From: JAKPQE01 sp041397845 | GTDB lineage: Bacteria > Pseudomonadota > Alphaproteobacteria > Rhizobiales > JAKPQE01 | Direction of reading: 5' to 3' | DNA: 64,000 nucleotides | NCBI GenBank assembly: GCA_041397845.1 | Contig: JAWKVW010000006.1 | Location: 124,001-188,000, forward strand | Shown: positions 8,470 to 17,831 of the stretch, piece after piece | Numbering within the stretch: position 1 is the first letter of the stretch | How the letters are laid out: every line of letters begins with the position of its first letter | The notes under the pieces: model-generated | Seen by the model: only the letters and a program-made list of their open reading frames with translations | What the model was told of the DNA's origin: nothing | Database searches by the model: none | Translations under genes and position numbers: made by a program

Positions 8470-10005
8470 ATGGAGCCGGGGATGCAGTGGTCGTTCGAGC
8501 TTGCCGACGAGGCAGCGACGGTGCGGCTTGGCGAGGATATCGCGGCCGCCCTCGGGCGTGGCGACGCGGTGCTCCTCGAAGGCGATCTCGGCGCCGGCAA
8601 GTCGACGCTGGCGCGGGCGATCGTGCGGGCGATCGGCGATGACGACAGCCTCGAGGTGCCAAGCCCGACCTTCACGCTCGTCCAGACCTACGAGACCGAG
8701 CGGCTGACGATCGGCCATTTCGACCTTTATCGCCTCGAGGCGCCGGAAGAGCTCGACGAACTCGGCTTTGACGACGCGCTCGATCTCGGTGCGGTGCTGG
8801 TCGAGTGGCCGGACCGGGGCGGCAACCGGCTGCCGGACGAGGCAATCCGCATCACCCTTGCGATCGCGCCCGGTACCAGCCTGCGGCAGGCGACCATTTC
8901 GGTCCCGGCGGCGGCTGCTGGCCGGTTCAGCCGCAGCCTTGCGGCGCGGGCGTTCCTTGCGGAAAACGGCTGGGGCACATCGCGGCGGCGGCACCTGCAG
9001 GGCGAGGCCTCGGCACGCAGCTATGAGCGGATCGGCGAAGGCCGGCGGCGGGCGGTGCTGATGAATGCGCCGCGCCGGCCGGACGGGCCGGTCGTGCCGC
9101 GCTATGGCAAGCCCTATTCGGCGGTGGCGCGCCTTGCCGAGGATGTCCGGGCATTCGTTGCCGTCGGCTGGACACTGTTCGAGGCGGGGTTCAGCGCCCC
9201 TGCCCTCTTCGGCATCGACATGACGGACGGCTTCCTGCTGCTTGAAGATCTCGGCAGCGACAAGGTCGTCGACGAGAACGGCCCGATCGCGGAGCGCTAT
9301 GCGGCGGCTGTCGACTGCCTTGCCGCCCTGCATGGCCGGCGCTGGCCGAACTCGGTCCTGCTGCCCGACGACACGCGCTACGAGGTGCCGCCCTATGACG
9401 CGGCGGCGATGACCATCGAGGTCGAGCTGCTCATCGACTGGTATGCGCCGCACCGGCTCGGGCGGCGGCTCGACGAGGCGGCGGAGGAGGAGTTCCGGCG
9501 GCTCTGGCGGGCGGTGTTCGTGCGGCTGGTGGCGGCCGAGGATAGCTGGGTGCTGCGCGACTACCACTCGCCGAACCTCATCTGGCTCGAGACGCGGGTC
9601 GGCGCCGGCCGGGTCGGGCTCATCGATTTCCAGGACGCTGTCGTCGGCCCGGCCGCCTATGACGTCGCCTCGCTGTTGCAGGACGCGCGGGTCACCGTGC
9701 CGCCGGCGCTCGAGGCCGAACTCTTCGAGCGCTATTGCGCGGCGCGGGCCAAGGCCGGCCCGTTCAACGCCACCGCCTTTGCGGAGGCCTATGCGATCAT
9801 GGCGGCGCAGCGGGCGACGAAGGTGCTCGGCATCTTCGCGCGGCTCGACAAGCGCGACGGCAAGCCGGCCTATCTTGCGCATATGCCACGCGTCTCGGCC
9901 TATCTTGCAAAGGCCCTGAAGCACCCGGTGTTGCAGCCGCTCGCGGTCTGGTATGACACCCATCTGCCGGAGATCCTGGCCAGCGGCCCCTCCGGCGAAC
10001 GGTGA
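8470..10005 (+). CDS. tsaE: TsaE-aminoglycoside-type phosphotransferase fusion (TsaE/AmgK)
   Basis: 511-residue two-domain protein. Residues about 1-150 are TsaE, the ATPase that with TsaB and TsaD makes tRNA t6A37: Walker A GDLGAGKST at 38-46, then SPTFTLVQTYE and HFDLYRLE. Residues about 165-511 are a choline/aminoglycoside-kinase-fold phosphotransferase: LRDYHSPNLIWL (catalytic loop with Asp and Asn) and LIDFQDAVVGPAAYDVASL (Mg-binding Asp). By homology and its murU neighbour this half is AmgK, which phosphorylates MurNAc/GlcNAc at C1 in cell-wall recycling. It starts 3 bases after divL; ATG 8482 has a better-placed GGAG and is an alternative start. The fusion is known in Hyphomicrobiales. 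Confidence 0.9.
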   Translation: MEPGMQWSFELADEAATVRLGEDIAAALGRGDAVLLEGDLGAGKSTLARAIVRAIGDDDSLEVPSPTFTLVQTYETERLTIGHFDLYRLEAPEELDELGFDDALDLGAVLVEWPDRGGNRLPDEAIRITLAIAPGTSLRQATISVPAAAAGRFSRSLAARAFLAENGWGTSRRRHLQGEASARSYERIGEGRRRAVLMNAPRRPDGPVVPRYGKPYSAVARLAEDVRAFVAVGWTLFEAGFSAPALFGIDMTDGFLLLEDLGSDKVVDENGPIAERYAAAVDCLAALHGRRWPNSVLLPDDTRYEVPPYDAAAMTIEVELLIDWYAPHRLGRRLDEAAEEEFRRLWRAVFVRLVAAEDSWVLRDYHSPNLIWLETRVGAGRVGLIDFQDAVVGPAAYDVASLLQDARVTVPPALEAELFERYCAARAKAGPFNATAFAEAYAIMAAQRATKVLGIFARLDKRDGKPAYLAHMPRVSAYLAKALKHPVLQPLAVWYDTHLPEILASGPSGER

Positions 10006-10027
10006 CAACAGCACGCAAGGCACAGGC

Positions 10028-10753
10028 ATGACTGGCTTCAGACCGCAGACCGCAATGGTGCTCGCCGCAGGGCTCGGCAAGCGGATGCGCCCGATCACCG
10101 CGACGGTGCCAAAGCCGCTGGTCGAGGTCGCCGGCAAGGCGCTCATCGATCATGTGCTGGACCGGCTGGTCGAGGCGGAGGTGCCGCGCGCCGTCGTCAA
10201 CGTCCACTATCTTGCCGATCTCGTCGAGGTTCGCGTCGGGCGGCGCAGCTATCCGCATATCGAGATCTCGGACGAGCGGGCGGCCCTGCTGGAGACCGGC
10301 GGCGGCATCGTCAAGGCGCTGCCGATGCTCGGGTCCGAGCCCTTCCTCGTGCTCAACACCGATTCCATCTGGATCGAGGGGCCGCGCGCCAACCTCCTTC
10401 GCCTTGCCGACGGTTTCGACCCGGAGCGGATGGACGGCCTGCTGATGCTCGCGGCGACCGTCGCCAGCGTCGGCTATGACGGCGCCGGCGATTTCAGCCT
10501 CGACGGCGACGGCCGGGTCGCCCGGCGGACCGAGCGTCGCGTCGCGCCGTTCGTCTATACCGGCGCGGCGATCCTGCATCCGCGCCTGTTCGAGGGCGCG
10601 CCGGACGGGGCATTCTCGCTCAACAGCCTGTTCGACAAGGCGATCGAGGCGGAACGGCTCTACGGCATGCGGCTCGACGGGATCTGGATGCATGTCGGCA
10701 CGCCGCAGGCGATCGGCCTTGCCGAGACCTGCCTTGCCGAAAGCGCCGCTTGA
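10028..10753 (+). CDS. murU: MurU-like MurNAc-1-phosphate uridylyltransferase
   Basis: 241-residue nucleotidyltransferase. The N-terminal signature VLAAGLGKRMRPIT followed by PKPLVEV is the nucleotide-binding loop with its catalytic Lys; LETGGGIVKALP and LVLNTDSIW (metal-binding Asp) follow. MurU makes UDP-MurNAc from MurNAc-1-phosphate made by AmgK, bypassing MurA and GlmU, a route tied to intrinsic fosfomycin tolerance. The assignment rests on the adjacent AmgK-type domain; a mannose- or glucose-1-phosphate transferase is the alternative. Start 10028 was chosen because family similarity begins there; the frame is open 75 bases further 5', overlapping the upstream gene. Confidence 0.85.
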   Translation: MTGFRPQTAMVLAAGLGKRMRPITATVPKPLVEVAGKALIDHVLDRLVEAEVPRAVVNVHYLADLVEVRVGRRSYPHIEISDERAALLETGGGIVKALPMLGSEPFLVLNTDSIWIEGPRANLLRLADGFDPERMDGLLMLAATVASVGYDGAGDFSLDGDGRVARRTERRVAPFVYTGAAILHPRLFEGAPDGAFSLNSLFDKAIEAERLYGMRLDGIWMHVGTPQAIGLAETCLAESAA

Positions 10754-10760
10754 GACGGCG

Positions 10761-13700
10761 ATGATCGGGGCCCGGCGCGCGCCAAACCTCTTTTCGATCG
10801 CGCCGACGGCACCCTTTCTTGCGACGCTTGCCGATGCCCTCGTCGGCGGCCGTCTCGTTGCCGGTGTCTCATTCGAGACCGACCCGCTGGCGCTCGCCGA
10901 CACGACAATCTACCTGCCGACACGGCGCGCAGCGCGCGAACTCGCCGAGGCGCTGCGGGCGCGGCTCGGGCGAAATGCCCTTATCCTGCCGACGATCCGG
11001 CCGATCGGCGACATCGACGAGGAAGCCCTTCTCGAGCTTGGGGAAAACCCCGCCGACCGGCTGATGCTGCCGGCGGCGGTGCCGATGCTGGAGCGCCGGC
11101 TGGTGCTCGCCCGACTGATCCTTTCCTGGACGCGGCGGCTGTCGCACCCGGCCGGCGGGGCGCCACAGATCCTGCTGCCGGACGCGCCGGCCGATGCGAT
11201 CCGGCTGGCCGACGATCTGCCCGGCTGATGGACGCGGTCGAGACCGAGGGTGTCGGCTGGGACGGCCTTGCCCGACTGGTGCCGGCGGAACTGGCGGCAC
11301 ACTGGGCGCTGACCCTGATTTCCTTGAAATCGCGACGGCGCAATGGCCGGTCGGTCTGGAGCGACCGGCAAGGCCGACCCGGCTCGGCGGCGCAATCTCC
11401 TCATCGATGCCGAAACCGCCCGGCTGACGGCATCGCCGCCGGCAGGGCCGGTGATCGCGGCCGGCTCGACCGGCTCGGTGCCGGCGACGCCGGCGCGGCT
11501 GCTTGCCGCCATCGCCGGGCTGCCGCACGGCGCCGTCGTCCTGCCCGGTCTCGACCGCGAGCTCGACGCAGCAAGCTGGGAGGCGATCGAGGACGCCGGA
11601 GCCGGCCTTTGCCCATCCGCAATACGGCATGAAGCGGCTGATCGGCGCGATGGGCGTCACGCGGGACGAGGTAGCAGAGCCGCACCAATGCCCGGACGCG
11701 GCATCAGCGCGGCTGCGGCTGGTTTCGAGGCGATGCGCCATCAACGACCGATCGCGCTGGAGCGCGGACGAGTCGCGCCTTGGCGATGCGGCGCGCCTTG
11801 CCGGCGCCGAAGGCATCGCCCTCATGGAAGCGCGCACCGAGGCCGAGGAAGCGCTGGCGATCGCGCTGAGGCCTGGCGAGGCGATCGAAGCGCCGGACGC
11901 CAGGGCAGCGCTGGTGACGCCGGACCGGGCGCTGGCCCGCCGGGTCGCGGTGGAGCTCGCACGCTGGCACGTCGCGGTCGATGATTCCGCCGGCCGGCCA
12001 CCCACTGGCCTGCCGGCCGCCGTTCTGGCGCGGCTCGTTGCCGAGGTGGCGACGGGCGATGCCGAGCCAGTCGCCGTGCTGGCGCCGTCAAGCATCCGCT
12101 CGCCGGCCTTGGCCAGAACCGGGCGCGGACGCGGCGGGCGGCGCATGCGCTCGAACTCGCGCTGCTGCGCAACGGCCGGCCCCGGCCCGGCACCGGGGGC
12201 CTTGCCCACAGCCTTGCCGAGATCCGCACCGCCATCGAGGCCGGCATGATGGACGGCGCGGCCGGTCGGCCGGCTGACGGCGGCGGATTTCGATGCGGCA
12301 GCGAACCTTCTTGCCCGCCTCTCGGAGGCGCTGGCGCCGCTCGAAGCCCTGGCGAAAGCCGGCGGCGAAGTGCCGCTTGGCCAGCTCGCGGAGGCACATC
12401 TCGCGGCGCTGCGGACTGTTGCCACGGAGGAGGCGGCCGCGCCGGCAATGTTGCTCGTTGATGAGGCGGACGCGGCGCTCGTCGACCTTCTCGAGGAGGT
12501 TGCCGGCAACGACATCGACCTCGACATCGAAGTTCAGGACTATCCGGCGGTCTTTGAAGCGCTCGCCGGCGGACAGATCGTTCGCCGGCCACGGCACGAG
12601 GCGCCGCGCGTCCACATCTGGGGCCAGCTCGAAGCGCGCCTGCAGTCGGTCGACATGCTGGTGCTCGCCGGGCTTTCCGAGGGCATCTGGCCGGCCGACA
12701 CGCGCACCGATCCCTGCCGTCGCGGCGATGCGCCGGGACATGGGCCTTGAGCCCTGGAGCGGCGCATCGGCCTTCGTCGGCGCATGACTTCGCGCAGGGC
12801 CTTGGCACCGGCGACGTCATCATCAGCCGCTCGGAGCGGGGCGCCGGCAGGCGCGCCGGGCGTTGCCTCGCGCTGAAGGCAGCGCCTCCTCGCGGTGGCC
12901 GGGCCGGCGGCAAGCGAGGCGATGCGCGCGGCCGGGACGCGGCATCTCCTCAGGGCGCGGGAAATCGACCGCGCAATCGGTGCGCCAAGGCCGGCGCCAC
13001 GCCCGGCACCAAAGCCGCCAATAAGCCGGCGGCCGAAACGGTTGTCTGTCACCGAGATCGAGACCCTCGTCCGCGACCCTTACGCCGTCTATGGCAAGCA
13101 CGTGCTCGGGCTCGAACCGCTCGACGGCATCGGCATGGCGCCGGATTTCGCCGAGCGCGGCACACTCTTTCATGAAGCGCTCGGCAGCTTTGCCGAAAGC
13201 TGGCACGGCCAATTCGATGCCGCCGCGCGCGACCGGCTCCTCGACATCGGCGCCGGGCTTTCCAGCCGCTGGCGGCGTTTCCCGAGACGCATGCGCTCTG
13301 GTGGCGCCGGTTCGGGCGGATCGCCGACTGGTATATCGGCTGGGAGGCCGGGCGGGCGGACAGCGTCGCAGTACGTCATGCCGAAACCGGCGGCCGGATG
13401 GAACTCGACTTCGGCGGGACCGGCTTTGCCCTCACCGGCCGGGCCGACCGGATCGACGAACTCCGCGACGGGCAGCCTTGCTGTCCTCGATTTCAAGACC
13501 GGCGCGCTACCGAGCGCGCGAGAAATCCTCTCCGCATGGCGCCGCAGCTTGCCCTTGAAGGCGCGATGGCACGGGCCGGCGCCTTGCCGGCGTGCCGGGC
13601 GGGCGGACGATCAGCGAACTGAAATGGGTGCATATCAGCGGCGGCGAGCCGGCGGGCAAGGAACGCTCGGCGCTCGAAAAAGGCATCGACGGCGATGATG

Positions 13701-13873
13701 CTCGCGAGGCGGCGCACCGCCAGCTCGTCGGCCTCGTCGCCGCCTATGGAAAGCTCGAAACCGGCTACCTGTCGCGGGCGCGACCGATGAAGGAGCGGTA
13801 TGCCGGGCGCTACGACCGGCTGGCGCGGGTTGCCGAATGGACCTCGGCCGAGGACGAGGAGGGCGAGGAATGA
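10761..13873 (+). pseudogene. addB: AddB, double-strand break repair nuclease/helicase-like subunit, multiply frameshifted
   Basis: The gene starts at ATG 10761, 7 bp after murU, and its last codons end at 13873, overlapping addA. All three forward frames must be joined to read AddB. Recognisable pieces: IYLPTRRAARELAEALR (near 10910), RLVPAELAAHW (near 11275), DFLEIATAQW (near 11320), GMKRLIGAMG (near 11630), RLQSVDMLVLAGLSEGIWP (near 12640), MRRDMGLEPW (near 12730), AHDFAQGLGTGDVIISRSER (near 12785), FAERGTLFHEALG (near 13150), GRADRIDELRDG and LAVLDFKTGALPSAREIL (near 13440-13525, the nuclease motif), and a C-terminal piece from 13592. At least 12 shifts are needed, many explained by loss of one G or C from a short run. 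Protein-level conservation between shifts is high. Either a recent pseudogene or a stretch of poor sequence. Confidence 0.85.
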
Positions 13874-16800
13874 GCGGTTCGCCGAAGTTCCTCGCCGTGC
13901 CCGAGGCGACGCAGACGGCGCAGCGGACGGCGGCCGATCCCGGCCTTTCGGCCTGGGTGTCGGCAAATGCCGGCTCAGGCAAGACGCATGTGCTGGCGCA
14001 GCGGGTCGAACGGCTGCTGCTCGCCGGCACCAACCCGGCGCGCATTCTCTGCCTCACCTTCACCAAGGCGGCGGCGGCGCAGATGTCGAACCGCGTCTTT
14101 GCCGAACTCGGCCGGTGGGCGGTCGCCAGCGACGCCGATCTCGATGAAAGGCTTCGCGAGATGACCGGCCAGAGGCCGGAAGCCGGTCAGCGGGCGCGGG
14201 CGCGGCGGCTCTTTGCCGAGGCCCTTGAAACGCCCGGCGGCCTCAAGATCCAGACGATCCATGCGTTCTGCGACAGGCTTCTGCATGCCTTTCCGTTCGA
14301 GGCCGGCGTCTCGGGGCATTTCGACGTTCTCGACGACACCACCGGGGCGGAGCTCCTCGCCGAAGCGCGGGCGGCGGTGTTCGAGCGCGCCGTGCTCGCC
14401 CCGGACAGCGACACCGGCCGGGCGCTGAGCCGGCTCATCGAGGCAAGCTCGGACAGCGGCGTCGAAAAGGCATTGTCGGCGCTGGTCGGCAAGCGCGACG
14501 CTCTTTCGAGCTTTGCCGAGGAGAGCCCCGCGGGGATCGGACCGGCGCTCTCCGACGTGTTCGGCATCGCTGCCGACGAGAGCGCGGCGGCGATCACCAC
14601 CGAAATCCTGTCGCCGCCGGAATTTCCAGCGGCGCTGCGGCTGCGCCTTGCGGAAGCGCTGCTCCTTTCCGGCAAGGAGGATACCAAGATTGGCGAGGGT
14701 CTCGTGACCTTCGGGACGGCCGCGTCGGCGACCGAGCGGCTCGATGCCTGGCTCGGCATTTTCCTCACCGAAAAAGGCACGCCACGCGCCCGGGTCGGGA
14801 CGAAGAAAATCCATAGCGCGTTTCCCGATCTTGCCGGGCGCGTCGAAGGCGAGCAGACGCGGCTCCTGCGCCTTCTCGAAAGACAGCGGGCAATCGCGGC
14901 GCGCGACACGACCCTGGCGCTGCTCACGCTCGGCCAGGCGGTCATTTCCCACTACGAACGGGCGAAGGCACGGCGCGGGCTTCTCGACTACGAGGATCTC
15001 GTCGTGCGCACGGCGCGGCTGCTGCGGCGGGGCGATACGGCGCTCTGGGTCCAGTACAAGCTCGACCGGGGCATCGACCACATCCTCGTCGACGAGGCGC
15101 AGGACACGAGCCCGCGGCAGTGGCAGGTGATCGAGGCTCTTGCCGGCGAGTTCTTCACCGGGGAATCGGCCCGGCGGCTCACGCGAACGATGTTCGCCGT
15201 CGGCGACGAGAAGCAGTCGATCTACTCCTTCCAGGGGGCCGTACCGGCCTATTTCGACCGGATGCTGCGCCATTTCCGGCAGACGGCGGCAGCGGCCGAG
15301 GCAGCCTTCGAGGAGGTGCGGCTGACGCTCTCCTTCCGCTCGGCGCCGGAAGTGCTGCAGGCGGTCGACACGGTGTTCGCCGAACCGGAGCACTATGCCG
15401 GCCTCACCGGCCAGGGCGAGCCGACGGTGCACGAGGCAATCCGCTCGTCCGCGCCCGGCAGGGTCGAAATCTGGCCGGCCTTCCTGCCGGTCGCCGGCGG
15501 CGATACGCCCGAGCACTGGTGGGAGCCGGTCGACGCGCTCGGGGCGGCAAGCCCGGAACGGCGGCACGCGGCGGCGATCGCGGCGCGGATCGCCGACTGG
15601 TTCGCCGGCCCGGACCGGCCGGTGATCGGCGGCCGCCCTGCCCGCTTCGGCGACATTCTCGTCCTCGTGCGCAAGCGCGGCAGCTTTGCCGGCGAGCTCC
15701 TCCGGGCGCTGAAGGAGCGCGGCCTGCCGGTGGCGGGCGCCGACCGGCTGGTGCTGACCAATCACGTCGCCGTCGCCGACCTTCTGACGCTGGCCGGGTT
15801 CATGCTCCTGCCGGAGGACGACTACAGCCTCGCCGTCGTCCTGAAGAGCCCGCTGTTCGGCTTTGACGACGACGACCTGATGCGCCTCACCGAGCCGGAG
15901 GGCGATGCCCGGCCGGGCGACAAGCCGCTCTGGCAGCGGCTGGAACGGCTCGCCGGCGCCGACACGCGCCTTGCCGCCGCGCACGCCCGGCTTTCGGAAT
16001 GGCGGCGGATTGCCGATTTCGTGCCGCCATTCGAGTTCCTCGCCCGGGTGCTTGGTCCGGACGGCGGCCGGCGGCAGTTCGAAGAACGGCTCGGGGCGGA
16101 AGCGAACGAGGCGCTCGACGAACTGCTGGCGCAGGCGCTCGAGGCCGAGCGCGCCGGACCGCCGACGCTGCAGGGCTTTCTCGACCGGCTGACCCGCGCC
16201 GCGCCTGAGATCAAGCGCGACATGGACATCGGCCGGGACGAAATCCGGGTGATGACCGTGCACGGCGCCAAGGGCCTTGAGGCCCCGATCGTCTTTCTCG
16301 CCGATACCTGCTCGGCACCCGGCTCGTCCAAGCCGCCGCAGATCCTGATGCCGGAGCGGCCGGACATGCCGCCGGACACGGCGCCGGCGCTCATCTTCAG
16401 CGGCCGCAAGGACGACCACACCGGGACGCACACGGCCGCGCTTGCCGAATTCCGGGCTCGCGAGGCGGAAGAATATCGCCGCCTGCTCTACGTCGCGATG
16501 ACGCGGGCCGGCGACCAGCTCATCATCTCGGGCCATGCGGGGGCGCGGGGGGTCCCCGACGATTCCTGGTATGCGATGACGCGCCGATCGCTCGAGAGCC
16601 TTGCCGACGCCGAGACGCGCGCAGGTTTCGAGGAACCGGTTCTCGTCTGGGCACGGAAAGCGGCGCCTGAGCCAATCCTGCCCGACGAGGGACCGGTCGC
16701 CGCGCCGTTGCCGGTGATGCCGGACTGGATCGGCCGGCCGGCGCCGGCGGCGCGGCGGGCGGCGCGACGGCTGCAACCCTCCGACCTCGGCCTCATTCCG

Positions 16801-17367
16801 GCCGGGCTTTCCGGCGGGCCGCGCGATGCGGCGCGGCGCGGCGAGGCAGTGCACCGGCTGCTCGAATCACTTGCCCCGCTCGCTCCGGCAGACCGGCCGG
16901 CGGCGGCGGCGCGGGCGCTTCTGACGCCTGGCGCCGGGGCCGGCTTCGGGCCGAGCGGGGACGAGGGCGACGAAATCGCGCAGGAAGCGCTCGCGGTGCT
17001 CGATCATCCCGGGTTCGCCTTCCTCTTTGCCGAGGGCAGCCGGGGCGAGGTCGCCGTTGCCGGCGAGATCGAGGAGGGGGGCGAGCGCTACCGGGTCGAG
17101 GGCCGCATCGATCGCCTCGTCGTGCGGGAAAACGATGTACTCATCGTCGATTACAAGACCAGCCGGTCTGTTCCCGACGGGCCCGGTGACGTCGCGGCGG
17201 CCCATATCGCCCAGCTCGCGCTTTACCGGCGGCTCATCGCCGAAATCTATCCGGGCCGGGAGATCGGCTGCGCGCTGCTCTTTACCGCCGGGCCACGGCT
17301 CATCGTGCTCGATGGCGCAAGCCTTTCTTCGGCGCTTGCCGCGCTTCCCCGGATTTCCGCCGCTTGA
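13870..17367 (+). CDS. addA: AddA, double-strand break repair helicase-nuclease
   Basis: 1165-residue UvrD-like helicase with C-terminal nuclease, the motor subunit of AddAB, which processes broken DNA ends for RecA. Start ATG 13870 overlaps the addB stop (ATGA). Motifs in order: Walker A ANAGSGKT (33-39), LVDEAQDTSPRQWQ (motif II), GDEKQSIYSFQGA (motif III), MTVHGAKGLEAPIVF (motif V), YRRLLYVAMTRAGDQL (motif VI), and the RecB-type nuclease residues RIDRLVVRENDVLIVDYKTSR near 1080. It is fully intact although its obligate partner addB, immediately upstream, is broken by frameshifts. That contrast argues against long-standing loss of the AddAB complex. Confidence 0.95.
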   Translation: MSGSPKFLAVPEATQTAQRTAADPGLSAWVSANAGSGKTHVLAQRVERLLLAGTNPARILCLTFTKAAAAQMSNRVFAELGRWAVASDADLDERLREMTGQRPEAGQRARARRLFAEALETPGGLKIQTIHAFCDRLLHAFPFEAGVSGHFDVLDDTTGAELLAEARAAVFERAVLAPDSDTGRALSRLIEASSDSGVEKALSALVGKRDALSSFAEESPAGIGPALSDVFGIAADESAAAITTEILSPPEFPAALRLRLAEALLLSGKEDTKIGEGLVTFGTAASATERLDAWLGIFLTEKGTPRARVGTKKIHSAFPDLAGRVEGEQTRLLRLLERQRAIAARDTTLALLTLGQAVISHYERAKARRGLLDYEDLVVRTARLLRRGDTALWVQYKLDRGIDHILVDEAQDTSPRQWQVIEALAGEFFTGESARRLTRTMFAVGDEKQSIYSFQGAVPAYFDRMLRHFRQTAAAAEAAFEEVRLTLSFRSAPEVLQAVDTVFAEPEHYAGLTGQGEPTVHEAIRSSAPGRVEIWPAFLPVAGGDTPEHWWEPVDALGAASPERRHAAAIAARIADWFAGPDRPVIGGRPARFGDILVLVRKRGSFAGELLRALKERGLPVAGADRLVLTNHVAVADLLTLAGFMLLPEDDYSLAVVLKSPLFGFDDDDLMRLTEPEGDARPGDKPLWQRLERLAGADTRLAAAHARLSEWRRIADFVPPFEFLARVLGPDGGRRQFEERLGAEANEALDELLAQALEAERAGPPTLQGFLDRLTRAAPEIKRDMDIGRDEIRVMTVHGAKGLEAPIVFLADTCSAPGSSKPPQILMPERPDMPPDTAPALIFSGRKDDHTGTHTAALAEFRAREAEEYRRLLYVAMTRAGDQLIISGHAGARGVPDDSWYAMTRRSLESLADAETRAGFEEPVLVWARKAAPEPILPDEGPVAAPLPVMPDWIGRPAPAARRAARRLQPSDLGLIPAGLSGGPRDAARRGEAVHRLLESLAPLAPADRPAAAARALLTPGAGAGFGPSGDEGDEIAQEALAVLDHPGFAFLFAEGSRGEVAVAGEIEEGGERYRVEGRIDRLVVRENDVLIVDYKTSRSVPDGPGDVAAAHIAQLALYRRLIAEIYPGREIGCALLFTAGPRLIVLDGASLSSALAALPRISAA

Positions 17368-17445
17368 CGGCGGGGGGCCGGGTTCTTACCTTCCGTGAGA
17401 ATATTCGAATGGGCGCGACTGCCCGCAACTCCCGAGAGGTTCGTG

Positions 17446-17775
17446 ATGGCCACTAAGAAAGTGACCGACAGTTCGTTTGACGCCGACGTCCTGAAGTCGT
17501 CGGAGCCCGTGGTCGTCGATTTCTGGGCGGATTGGTGCGGCCCGTGCCGGATGATCGCGCCGGCGCTGGAAGAGATCGGCAAGGAGATGGCCGGCAAGGT
17601 CACCATCGCCAAGCTGAACATCGACGAGAACCCGCAGACCGCCGTGAAGTACGGCGTGCGTTCGATCCCGACGCTGATCCTGTTCAAGGACGGCAAGCCG
17701 GCTTCGATGCAGGTTGGCGCGCAGCCGAAGAGCCGCCTCGCCGACTGGATCAGCGGTTCGATCGCGACCGCCTGA
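17446..17775 (+). CDS. trxA: Thioredoxin 1
   Basis: 109-residue thioredoxin with active site WCGPC (Cys31, Cys34), the cis-proline segment RSIPTLILF and the conserved buried Asp in VVVDFWADW. It reduces disulfides in the cytoplasm (ribonucleotide reductase, PAPS reductase, peroxiredoxins). ATG 17446 is preceded by GAGAGG; the frame is open a further 17 codons 5' but with no family resemblance. It follows addA by 78 bp and converges on folC. Confidence 0.96.
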   Translation: MATKKVTDSSFDADVLKSSEPVVVDFWADWCGPCRMIAPALEEIGKEMAGKVTIAKLNIDENPQTAVKYGVRSIPTLILFKDGKPASMQVGAQPKSRLADWISGSIATA

Positions 17776-17807
17776 CGGCTGTCAGATCCGGGTACGAGAA
17801 TTTCGGG

Positions 17808-17831
17808 CGCCGCCGGGTCACTCCGGCGGCG
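17808..17831. terminator. Possible shared terminator between trxA and folC
   Basis: A 9-bp GC-only stem (CGCCGCCGG with CCGGCGGCG, 17808-17816 and 17823-17831) and 6-base loop, followed on plus by TTCCATTTT. The folC stop codon lies in the loop. The run of T is weak, so termination strength is uncertain. Confidence 0.45.
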
